This document shows positions 25,627 to 33,328 of a stretch of DNA of 64,000 nt, in pieces. The notes under the pieces were generated by a model. It made no database searches, was not told the DNA's origin, and saw only the letters and a program-made list of their open reading frames with translations. The stretch's first letter is position 1. Each line of letters begins with the position of its first letter. This stretch comes from Selenomonas sp. AE3005 (lineage in GTDB: Bacteria; Bacillota; Negativicutes; Selenomonadales; Selenomonadaceae): NCBI RefSeq assembly GCF_000686945.1, contig NZ_JMME01000013.1:1-64000 (forward strand), read 5' to 3'. The translations under genes and the position numbers were made by a program.

Positions 25627-27015
25627 ATGGCAAAGAAACCTGTAAAGATTATGGAAACCGTACTCCGCGACGGTCATCAATCTTTATGTGCAACCCGCAT
25701 GCGTATCGAGGATATGCTCCCGCAGCTCAAAGCTCTGGATTCCGTGGGCTACAAAGCCTTGGAAGCATGGGGCGGTGCTACCTTTGATACCTGCCTGCGT
25801 TTCCTGGGTGAAGACCCCTGGGAACGTCTGGATACTTTGAAGGCTAACCTCAATACTCCGATTCAGATGCTCCTGCGCGGCCAGAACCTGCTGGGCTATA
25901 ACCACTACTCCAATGACGTAGTGGAAAAATTCGTCCGCAAAGCCTCCGCTCATGGTGTTGGCGTATTCCGTATCTTTGACGCCCTGAACGATGTACGCAA
26001 CTTGAAAGTAGCTATCGAGGCTGCTCTGGCCTGCCCGGAAAAGCCGGAAGTACAGGGGTGCCTGGTTTACACCATCAGCCCGGTACACACCAACGAAAAG
26101 TTCGTGGAACTGGCCAAAGAACTGCAGGATATGGGCTGCCATTCCGTCTGCATCAAGGATATGTCCGGTCTTTTGAAACCTTATGTTGCTGAAGATTTGG
26201 TCAAGAAACTGAAAGCAGCGCTCGACATTCCTGTAGAACTGCATACTCACTGCACCTCCGGTTTCGGCCATGCTACGTACCTCAAAGCTATTGAGGCCGG
26301 CGTAGATATCATCGATACGGCTCTGGCTCCGTTCTCCTCCGACACCTCCCAGCCCTGCACGGAAACCATGGTCCGCGCTCTGGAAGGCACGGAATATGAC
26401 ACGGGTATCGACGTACAGAAACTCACGCCGATTTCCAAGCACTTCCTCGATGTTAAGAAACGCGTTATCAACGAATTCAACCTCAAAGGTTACTTCGATA
26501 TCAACCCCAACGTACTGGACTTCCAGATTCCGGGCGGTATGCTCTCCAATCTGGCCAACCAGCTCAAAGAGGCCGGCATGGAAGACAAATATCAGGAACT
26601 GCTCGACGAAATGCCGCGCGTCCGCAAAGACCTCGGCTATCCGCCGCTCGTTACGCCGTCTTCCCAGATTGTGGGCACCATGGCAACCTTCAATGTCATG
26701 AGCGGTGAACGCTACAAGATGGTTCCGAAAGAATTCAAAGACCTGGCCCGCGGCAAATTCGGCCGTACGCCGGTTGCTATCGACCGCGATTTCCTCACCA
26801 AGACGCTGGGCATTGCTCCCGAAGACATCATCGAGGATTGCTCTGTCGAGGACGCAAAGGCCAAGACCTTTGCCGAGTTCGAATCCGAACTGAAGGAAAA
26901 AGGATTCCTCAACCCCTCCGAAGAAGATGTGCTCTCCTATGCTCTCTTCCCGCAGGTGGCCGAAGAATTCTTCCAGAAACACTATCAGAAGGTTACGGCT
27001 TACAAACGTTCCTAA
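25627..27015 (+). CDS. Carboxyltransferase subunit (oxaloacetate decarboxylase alpha / transcarboxylase 5S type) without biotin domain
   Basis: 462 residues. The N-terminal TIM barrel has ETVLRDGHQSLCATRM and the metal site ELHTHCTSGFG (about residues 205-215). A PYC_OADA conserved domain reaches the end (GYPPLVTPSSQIVGTMATFN). No biotinyl MKM motif follows; the protein stops where linker and carrier would begin. It therefore works with a separate biotin carrier, like the 5S subunit of methylmalonyl-CoA transcarboxylase or a split oxaloacetate decarboxylase or pyruvate carboxylase. This fits succinate/propionate fermentation in Selenomonadales. ATG 25627 has GAGGAGA upstream; GTG 25618 is less likely. 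No carrier gene is in the window. Confidence 0.88.
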   Translation: MAKKPVKIMETVLRDGHQSLCATRMRIEDMLPQLKALDSVGYKALEAWGGATFDTCLRFLGEDPWERLDTLKANLNTPIQMLLRGQNLLGYNHYSNDVVEKFVRKASAHGVGVFRIFDALNDVRNLKVAIEAALACPEKPEVQGCLVYTISPVHTNEKFVELAKELQDMGCHSVCIKDMSGLLKPYVAEDLVKKLKAALDIPVELHTHCTSGFGHATYLKAIEAGVDIIDTALAPFSSDTSQPCTETMVRALEGTEYDTGIDVQKLTPISKHFLDVKKRVINEFNLKGYFDINPNVLDFQIPGGMLSNLANQLKEAGMEDKYQELLDEMPRVRKDLGYPPLVTPSSQIVGTMATFNVMSGERYKMVPKEFKDLARGKFGRTPVAIDRDFLTKTLGIAPEDIIEDCSVEDAKAKTFAEFESELKEKGFLNPSEEDVLSYALFPQVAEEFFQKHYQKVTAYKRS

Positions 27016-27040
27016 CCCCAAGAAAATATTCCAAGTCAAA

Positions 27041-27078
27041 AAAGCAGTACCAGAACCGGCGGTTCTGGTACTGCTTTT
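27041..27078 (+). terminator. Terminator of the carboxyltransferase gene
   Basis: AAAGCAGTACCAGAACC and its complement form a 17-bp stem followed by T's. It abuts repeat copy B. Confidence 0.88.
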
Positions 27079-27216
27079 ATAACGCCGTTGTTCCAGTTTT
27101 GCCATAGGCAAAACTTCCTCTTGGCGTTTCAACGAGGCGGGAGATATGCTCGCCGCCTGTTTTGGTATTCGTGCCCCCACCTGCTGAGGTGGGGGACATT
27201 TTCTTGCCTCGTTATA
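27077..27216. repeat. Hairpin-rich intergenic repeat, copy B
   Basis: About 140 bp in the same orientation as copy A (9892-10034), differing at few sites and by small indels. The central hairpin AGTTTTGCC-ATA-GGCAAAACT has a changed loop base. The GGCGG/CCGCC and CCCCACCT/AGGTGGGG stems are kept, and the ends are TTATAACG and CGTTATA. It lies between the carboxyltransferase terminator and corA. Confidence 0.8.
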
Positions 27217-27226
27217 TTTTATGAGC

Positions 27227-28180
27227 TTAAAACATATCTTTTTTCCATAAGGCATACGCCCCGGTAATACTGATGCCGAAAGCTATCAGCATGATATACA
27301 GGAAACCGAACCTGTTCTCCGTAAAGGGCACAGGCACGTTCATACCAAAGAAACTGGATACAACTGTAGGTATAGCGATGATAATCGTCATCGCCGCCAG
27401 GAATTTCATCACGAGGTTCTGATTGTTGGCAATGATGGACGTAAAAGTATCAGCCATGCGGGCCAAAATCTTGCTGTACATCTCCACCATTTCCTTGGCC
27501 TGCTTGTTCTCGATAATGACGTCCTCGAGCAAATCCTCGTCCTCTTCGTAGGCCTTGAGAATTGGCGTCAGCGCCGGGTTTTTACGCATGCGCAGCAGTT
27601 TATCGAGCACCGCACCATTAGAACGGATAGCGGCGTTGAAGTACGTCAGACCCTTTTGCAGTTCGAGCAGGCGCAGGATTTCACTGTTTTTCATATCATG
27701 GCGCAGCTGGTTTTCGATATCATCAGAGCGCTTGCTGATTTGCCGCAGGTAACGCAGGTAGAAGGTCGCGGACTTATACAGAATCTGAAAGAGGAACCGG
27801 GTTTTCTTATAAGTACGGAAGAGCTTAGCCGTCCGTTCATTGAACTCAGCCATGACCGGGGTTTCCTCGAGGCAAACGGTAATGATGTAGTCCTCGCTGA
27901 TGATAATGGCCAGCGGCAAAGCGTCATAGCTGTCATCGCCGCGGTTCACCGCCACATTGGTCAGGACCATGACGGAATCGTCCTCGATATCAGTATGAGA
28001 GCGTTCCTCATCATCGAGTGCCGAGCGCAGAAAATCCGGGTCAACCTCTGTAAGGTTGCTGACCACTTTCAGCTCGTAAGGTGTGGGGTCCACAATGTTT
28101 ATCCAGGCTCCGGACTCCAGCGTCTTTAGAGTCAGTTTCTCCAGCGGCCCACTTTCCATGGACTTGTAAATTTCAAGCAT
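27227..28180 (-). CDS. corA: CorA family magnesium/divalent cation transporter
   Basis: 317 residues. A large cytosolic domain with a long helix is followed by two C-terminal membrane helices. The selectivity motif is FFGMNVPVPF (GMN, about residues 277-279), and the periplasmic loop is PFTENRFG. It forms a pentameric channel for Mg2+, possibly Co2+ or Ni2+. ATG 28180 follows AGAGGAG. It appears monocistronic. Confidence 0.93.
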   Translation of the reverse strand: MLEIYKSMESGPLEKLTLKTLESGAWINIVDPTPYELKVVSNLTEVDPDFLRSALDDEERSHTDIEDDSVMVLTNVAVNRGDDSYDALPLAIIISEDYIITVCLEETPVMAEFNERTAKLFRTYKKTRFLFQILYKSATFYLRYLRQISKRSDDIENQLRHDMKNSEILRLLELQKGLTYFNAAIRSNGAVLDKLLRMRKNPALTPILKAYEEDEDLLEDVIIENKQAKEMVEMYSKILARMADTFTSIIANNQNLVMKFLAAMTIIIAIPTVVSSFFGMNVPVPFTENRFGFLYIMLIAFGISITGAYALWKKDMF

Positions 28181-28354
28181 GGTTATCTCCTCTCTATGGG
28201 AGGAACCTGCTCACGCCCTAATCAGTATACCGGTCAGGATAACAGAGTAAGTTCCCCATGTTTTTAATGTGCATCGCTTAGGGTTTGCCGTATCAGGGTG
28301 ATCGTCCATTATCCTCACCAGCCTTTCTGTCAGTAATTTTCCAACCTGTATTAT

Positions 28355-28459
28355 AACGCTAAATTATCTATTTTGCTAGAGGCAAAATAGATAATTTAGC
28401 GTTTCGTCGGGCTTGTCCCGGCATAACGCCGTGGTTCAGATTTTGCCAAAGGCAAAATA
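28355..28459. repeat. Divergent relative of the intergenic repeat, with long perfect hairpin
   Basis: In the 322-bp gap 28181-28502. A 22-bp perfect inverted repeat (28355-28376 and 28382-28403) with the 5-base loop TAGAG begins AACGCT and ends AGCGTT. It is followed by a CGGG/CCCG mini-hairpin and, at 28423-28459, a segment close to the start of copies A and B (TAACGCCGTGGTTC, ATTTTGCC-AAA-GGCAAAAT). The remaining gap sequence shows no gene. Confidence 0.7.
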
Positions 28460-28502
28460 TAAAATCCGGGAAGCTCAAGGCTCCCCGGAAAACAGCTGCT
28501 TA

Positions 28503-30491
28503 TTACAGTTTAAACTTATTGATGGCATTCTGCATATCTGCTGCCAAATGGGCCAGGGACTGCGACGCGGCGGCAATTTCTTCATTGGAGGCCGACTGCG
28601 ACTCTGTGGAGGACGAAATCGTATTCGTGTGCTCCGCGGTCTTGCGGCTGATACTATCGATGGAATCAACCGCCTCGACAATGTTGCCGGCACCTTCCGA
28701 TACGGAATGAACCGATACGCCAATCTCATCAATCTGATTTTTGATGCCGTTGACCTGACTCATTATATCCTGGAACTGCTCGCCCACCGTGCGGATAGCC
28801 TCAGCACCGGACTGGACTTCATTCTTGCCTTCCTCCATAGCGGCTACCGCATTGGCAGTGTCGTTCTGAATCGTGAGAATACGCGCCTTTATCTGTTCAG
28901 CCGACTCCTGTGACTCGGCCGCCAGCTTTCTGACTTCATCGGCTACCACAGCAAAGCCACGGCCGTGTTCACCGGCCCGGGCCGCCTCAATGGCCGCATT
29001 GAGTGCCAGCAGGTTGGTCTGGTCAGCAATAGCGGAAATCGCCTCGACAATCTGGCCGATTTGCTGGGAGCTGTCCCCCAAAGTTCTAACCACGTCAGCA
29101 GAGTTCATAACACTCTTTTCGATATGCGCCATCTTGGTGGTGGCGTCCTGCATGAGCTGTTCACCGCGCTTGGCAGCCTCGGACGTAGTCAGCGCTGCCG
29201 TCGTAACCTTCTTTGTTTTTTCCGTCATGGCAGTGATATCCACGAACACGCTGTCCACGTTCTTCTTGGCACCGTCAATATCAGTAAGCTGCTGGTCCAT
29301 GCCCATGGACACCTCACTGATGGTTTCCGCTACATGCACAGAGGCGTCTGCCGACTGATGGGCATTAGCCGTGAGCTGTTCGGAAGAGGCCGCCACCTGC
29401 TCAGAGGTAGCCGCCATCTTGGCAATGAGGTCATGCAGATGTTCCTGCATGGTATTAAAGGCATTGGTCAGGGAGCCGATTTCATCACCGGACGTAACGG
29501 GCAGCTTATTCACTCGCAGGTTGCCATCAGCCAGCTGCGTTGCCTGTCCCTCCAGGGCCACAATGGGCCTGGTGATACCGAGTGCAAAGTAAAAGCACAT
29601 GCCCACTATCAGCAGAAAGCCTATCACGGTAAGCAGGCCGTATACCAGGCGCATATGGTTAAGGGGGCCAAACACATAATCCATCGGCACCGCCATGGCG
29701 ATAAGCCAGCCGGTGGTAGGTACTGTGGTATAAGCCAGCACCTGGCTGACACCGTCAGCGTCCTCAAAGGTAAAATAGCCGCTGCCGCTTTGGAACATGG
29801 AATCCAGCTTTTCCCCTATGCCCTTTATATCCTTGGCCTCGGACATTGGCTGTTCCTTGCCGGACGTCGCCAGCAGCTTGCCCGTCTTTTCAATAATGTA
29901 ACCAATACCCTGGTCACGGTATTTGATACGCTGTACCTGTTCTTTTAACACTGTCAGGGTGATATCACCGCAGATAGCTCCACGGAACTCCTTGTTTTCC
30001 CCATAAAACGGTGCTACAGCCGATACAACGAGGTCACCGGTACTCTTACTCTTGTATACGTCCGTATAAACTGTCTTGCCGGCCTCCCGGGCCTGCGCAT
30101 ACCACGGCCGCATACGTGGGTCAGTTTTCCCCGTTTCATCAGGGCTGTAAAAAGGCAGGAACATGCCGTTTTCATCGCCGCGTGTCATTTCCTGAATATC
30201 CTTATCCGAGGCAGCCACGCTCAGGAGCAGCTGCATGTCAAAGGTGTCAAGCTGCATCCACGGGGCCTTTTCCAGTTCCGTCATCAGGTCAGCCTGCGAA
30301 GTGACAGGTTTAGCCTTCTCCTTCAACCAGCCATCAACGGACTCACGTTCAGCATTGATATTGGCGACAATTTCCTCGTTCACCGCCTCTGACAAATTGT
30401 TGTAGGCCGTGTAGTAACCTGTCAAGGATACCGTCATCAAAATAACGCCCACCACACCTGCCAGCAGGATAAACTTCTGCTTGATGCCCAT
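28503..30491 (-). CDS. Methyl-accepting chemotaxis protein with dCache-type sensor
   Basis: 662 residues. Residues about 8-28 form a membrane helix. A periplasmic double-Cache domain follows, with [23 protein letters not shown] (the WY pair of ligand-binding Cache domains) and [20 protein letters not shown] second membrane helix is near 285-305, then a HAMP domain ([17 protein letters not shown]), and the signalling hairpin with [20 protein letters not shown]. Cache sensors of this form often bind amino acids, but the ligand is not evident. It is monocistronic, and no other chemotaxis gene is adjacent. Confidence 0.94.
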   Translation of the reverse strand: MGIKQKFILLAGVVGVILMTVSLTGYYTAYNNLSEAVNEEIVANINAERESVDGWLKEKAKPVTSQADLMTELEKAPWMQLDTFDMQLLLSVAASDKDIQEMTRGDENGMFLPFYSPDETGKTDPRMRPWYAQAREAGKTVYTDVYKSKSTGDLVVSAVAPFYGENKEFRGAICGDITLTVLKEQVQRIKYRDQGIGYIIEKTGKLLATSGKEQPMSEAKDIKGIGEKLDSMFQSGSGYFTFEDADGVSQVLAYTTVPTTGWLIAMAVPMDYVFGPLNHMRLVYGLLTVIGFLLIVGMCFYFALGITRPIVALEGQATQLADGNLRVNKLPVTSGDEIGSLTNAFNTMQEHLHDLIAKMAATSEQVAASSEQLTANAHQSADASVHVAETISEVSMGMDQQLTDIDGAKKNVDSVFVDITAMTEKTKKVTTAALTTSEAAKRGEQLMQDATTKMAHIEKSVMNSADVVRTLGDSSQQIGQIVEAISAIADQTNLLALNAAIEAARAGEHGRGFAVVADEVRKLAAESQESAEQIKARILTIQNDTANAVAAMEEGKNEVQSGAEAIRTVGEQFQDIMSQVNGIKNQIDEIGVSVHSVSEGAGNIVEAVDSIDSISRKTAEHTNTISSSTESQSASNEEIAAASQSLAHLAADMQNAINKFKL

Positions 30492-30673
30492 TTCTTCACT
30501 TCCTTATATTCTTATGCCATCACATACCATAAAGCAATTTCATTCTAGAGATATTATCCGAAGTAATAATTCTACATCAGGCATAAATATCCTGCCTTTA
30601 CCTGCCATATTTTAGACAGGCAGGCCTTGGTTTTACTCATTTTTTCAAACTAAATATGGAAAATATCTTTCCC

Positions 30674-30703
30674 TTGACAAACATGGCACATAAATGTTAT
30701 ATT
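30674..30703 (+). promoter_or_regulatory. ssrA promoter
   Basis: TTGACA (30674-30679), 18 bases, TATATT (30698-30703), 18 bases before the tmRNA 5' end. Confidence 0.8.
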
Positions 30704-30721
30704 ATGTGTTACAATCAATTT

Positions 30722-31062
30722 GGGGATGTAATGGTTTCGACGGGGTATTGAAGCCACGAGGTTCGCAGGCCAATGGTTATGAAGCCTAACTCTTAACCGC
30801 TAAATGTAATTGACGAATTCGATTACGCTTACGCTGCCTAAGCCTCGCGCTTAGTTAGCCCCCTCGGTATCACTAGCTGTGGGCAGGGCTGAGGGTTTTA
30901 AATAAGCACAGCAGTTTTCCCTGTTTTCGCAAAACCGGGTGGTGGAGAACTCTGAATCCCAGAGTAACGCGCCTATGTTGCTGGCATACTCCAGCTATTG
31001 CGATAATGCCTTGTGATGTGGATGTATTTCGGACAGGAGTTCGATTCTCCTCATCTCCACCA
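30722..31062 (+). ncRNA. ssrA: Transfer-messenger RNA (tmRNA)
   Basis: The 5' end GGGGATG pairs with CATCTCC just before the terminal ACCA. The T arm has GTTCGATTCTCC, and the 5' segment has the typical TAATGGTTTCGACGGGGT. The tag reading frame ends in a DYAYAA stop (codons GAT TAC GCT TAC GCT GCC TAA). Read backwards it gives NVIDEFDYAYAA; the exact resume codon is uncertain. One piece, not permuted. It rescues stalled ribosomes and marks the product for proteolysis. Confidence 0.96.
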
Positions 31063-31076
31063 AAAATGGAGATACA

Positions 31077-31116
31077 GGCGCTGACATGTCATTTTTGACA
31101 AGTCAGCGCCTTTTTT
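31077..31116 (+). terminator. ssrA terminator
   Basis: GGCGCTGAC pairs with GTCAGCGCC, with inner TGTCA pairing, followed by TTTTTT. Confidence 0.9.
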
Positions 31117-31149
31117 GTGTTTCAACTCAATATAGTAAAGCTTAACGCC

Positions 31150-31199
31150 TAACACACGCGTGCATTAAAATTGATTTCAATACACGCGTGTGTTAAAAT
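31150..31199 (+). promoter_or_regulatory. Double palindromic operator overlapping the AlbA_2 gene promoter
   Basis: 13-bp arms TAACACACGCGTG (31150-31162) and complement (31183-31195) are 20 bases apart. Each arm also contains the palindrome CACGCGTG, with centres 28 bases apart. A promoter TTGATT (31171-31176), 17 bases, TAAAAT (31194-31199) has the right palindrome in its spacer. This layout suggests repression, most simply by the gene product itself. Confidence 0.75.
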
Positions 31200-31221
31200 A
31201 TGTGTAAAGGAGGCGATAGCC

Positions 31222-32871
31222 ATGTGTATTCTCCCTCAGGCAGAAACTTTGACTATTGAATTTAAGAGCGATAAAACTCCCCTGCCGGACAATGATATTA
31301 TTGACGCAGTAGTCGCTTTTGCCAACACCGAAGGTGGCGATTTATACCTGGGCGTAGAAGATGACGGCACCATAACCGGACTTCATCCCAGCCATCAGGA
31401 TATCACCCGGCTGACTGCTTTTATCGCCAATAAAACCGTCCCCCCCGTCAGTACCCGGGCCTCCGTCCTTACCGCTAAGAACCAGCCAGTGCTGAAAATC
31501 AGTGTACCGAAATATACATCTATCGTTGCCAGTTCCACAGGAAAAATTCAGCGCCGCCGGCTGAAGGCTGACCACACGCCCGAAAACGTCCCCCTCTATC
31601 CTTACGAAATTCCCCACCGCCTGTCCAGCCTTTCCCTGCTTGATTTTTCTGCGCAGACTCTGCCTGACACCACACGCCAGGACCTCGCTGCCACGGAACG
31701 GGAGCGCCTGCGCAATATCATCCGCACCTATCATGGCGAATCCACGCTGTTGGAACTTGATGATTTGGAACTGGACAAAGCCCTGCGGCTTGTCGCCAAA
31801 GTCGGTGAAGAATACGTGCCCACCGTTACCGGCATGCTCCTTATCGGCCGTCAGGAGCGCTTGCAGGAACTTATACCCACCGCTGAATCATCCTTGCAAA
31901 TTATGGATAACGGCCAGCTCCGCATCAACGAAACCTATACAATGCCCTTGTTGGCCAGCATTGAAAAAATCAACAATTACTTCACCACCATCAATCAGGA
32001 AGACGAAATGGATGTGGGTATGTTCAGAGTACCTATTCCTCATTATTCTCCACAAGCTTTCCGCGAGGCATTGGTCAATGCCTACAGCCATCGTGATTAT
32101 TCCCTGCTGGGCCGGGTTCGCGTCCTCATTGAACGGGAAGGCATCACCATCAGCAACCCCGGCGGCTTTATTCAGGGAGTTACTTACGACAAGCTCCTTG
32201 ACGCCGAACCGCACGGGCGCAATCCTGTGCTGGCTGACTGCCTGAAACGTATAGGTCTTGCCGAACGCTCCGGCCGTGGCATTGACCGCATCTATGCAGG
32301 CAGCCTGCGCTACGGAAAAATGCTCCCGGATTACAGTGATTCCACAGCAGATAACGTACGCCTTTACATCCCGGCCAGCCGCCCGGATAAGAATTTTATC
32401 CATCTGCTGACAAAAAAACAGGAACAACTTCACCGCGATTTCACTATTTATGAATTGATGGTGCTCAGACAGCTAAAAGGACATCATTTACTGACGTGTC
32501 AGGAAATCTCTGCTCGCACAGGTATTCCTGCTTACAAATTGGAAAGCACCCTGGAAACCCTGACTGCGGAAAAAATGATAAAAACCAGCCAGCAAGGAAA
32601 ATGCACCTGCTATACCTGCACGGGGCAATCATACCAAACGCCCCCAAGCGAAATAAACTATATCAAAGAGCCCATCACAGACTACGCCGATTACAACCAA
32701 CGCATTATGAAACTTGCCAATAAAAACGGAAGAATAACCCGGTCAGATGTCACCGCCCTTTTACCAGTTTCCCCAGCGCAGGCTTATCGGTTGTTAAATA
32801 GGCTAAAAGAGCATAATTTGCTTATTTTAGAGGGAAAAGGAAAGTATGCTCACTACAAGCCTGTTTTGTAA
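31222..32871 (+). CDS. AlbA_2/Schlafen-type ATP-binding protein with C-terminal winged helix
   Basis: 549 residues from ATG 31222 (AAAGGAGG upstream). Residues about 8-125 are an AlbA_2 (Schlafen-like) domain: TIEFKSDKTPLPDNDIIDAV, then FANTEGGDLYLGVEDDG. Around 270-370 lies a GHKL-like ATP-binding domain with FREALVNAYSHRDYS and RNPVLADCLKRIGLAERSGRGI. The last third has two helix-turn-helix regions, one ending with ITRSDVTALLPVSPAQAYRLL. Proteins of this build are annotated as transcriptional regulators, and the palindromes upstream fit autoregulation. Some relatives act in defence. No clear target genes are next to it. Confidence 0.85.
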   Translation: MCILPQAETLTIEFKSDKTPLPDNDIIDAVVAFANTEGGDLYLGVEDDGTITGLHPSHQDITRLTAFIANKTVPPVSTRASVLTAKNQPVLKISVPKYTSIVASSTGKIQRRRLKADHTPENVPLYPYEIPHRLSSLSLLDFSAQTLPDTTRQDLAATERERLRNIIRTYHGESTLLELDDLELDKALRLVAKVGEEYVPTVTGMLLIGRQERLQELIPTAESSLQIMDNGQLRINETYTMPLLASIEKINNYFTTINQEDEMDVGMFRVPIPHYSPQAFREALVNAYSHRDYSLLGRVRVLIEREGITISNPGGFIQGVTYDKLLDAEPHGRNPVLADCLKRIGLAERSGRGIDRIYAGSLRYGKMLPDYSDSTADNVRLYIPASRPDKNFIHLLTKKQEQLHRDFTIYELMVLRQLKGHHLLTCQEISARTGIPAYKLESTLETLTAEKMIKTSQQGKCTCYTCTGQSYQTPPSEINYIKEPITDYADYNQRIMKLANKNGRITRSDVTALLPVSPAQAYRLLNRLKEHNLLILEGKGKYAHYKPVL

Positions 32872-33050
32872 TTTAAAAGTATTACAAATATCTTAATTTT
32901 TTTCGCAGGACAAGCTTCCGTAACCATATTTGGTGATTTAACAAAAATATAATCGTATTTTTATGGTATTCCAATCTCCAGCGCCTAGAATAAGCCCATG
33001 GAAAATAATCCCAAGGATGGCTTGATGTATTTTGAAAGGGGATTATCTCT

Positions 33051-33311
33051 ATGAAAAAGAAATTTATGTTAGCCGCCGCTTTAGCTGTAACGACTTTCTC
33101 CGCTGGTCTTATGGGCAATGTTGCCAATGCCAGTCAGGCCCCGGCGCCGAAACCACCTATCGTCCAGCAGCAGGATAAGAAAGATGTAAAACCGGCCAAA
33201 GCCGAACCTCAGAAGAAGGACGTCAAAAAGCAGGCGCCTCAGAAACCAGCCAAGGACAAGAACGACAAAGATAAACAGCATAAGGAATATCAGCCCCCCA
33301 AAGCTCGCTGA
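33051..33311 (+). CDS. Small secreted Lys/Pro-rich protein
   Basis: 86 residues. A clear signal peptide (MKKKFMLAAALAVTTFSAGL, cleavage near NVANAS) precedes a mature part of about 60 residues made of Lys, Pro, Asp, Gln and Ala (PKPPIVQQQDKK, DKNDKDKQHKEYQPPKAR). It must be disordered and strongly basic. A GGGG-containing ribosome site lies before ATG 33051. No family was recognised. It may bind the cell wall, lipopolysaccharide or other polyanions. The IS element starts 18 bases after its stop. Confidence 0.75.
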   Translation: MKKKFMLAAALAVTTFSAGLMGNVANASQAPAPKPPIVQQQDKKDVKPAKAEPQKKDVKKQAPQKPAKDKNDKDKQHKEYQPPKAR

Positions 33312-33328
33312 CTTCTATTATGGAAAAT

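Noticed and set aside
25684-27255. 523-codon open frame on the minus strand
   Set aside because: Antisense to the carboxyltransferase and running through the terminator and repeat B.
30492-30673. Sigma-28-like promoter before the first chemoreceptor
   Set aside because: TAAA and a GCCTGATG stretch exist at roughly the right distance, but the -10 element differs too much from GCCGATAA.
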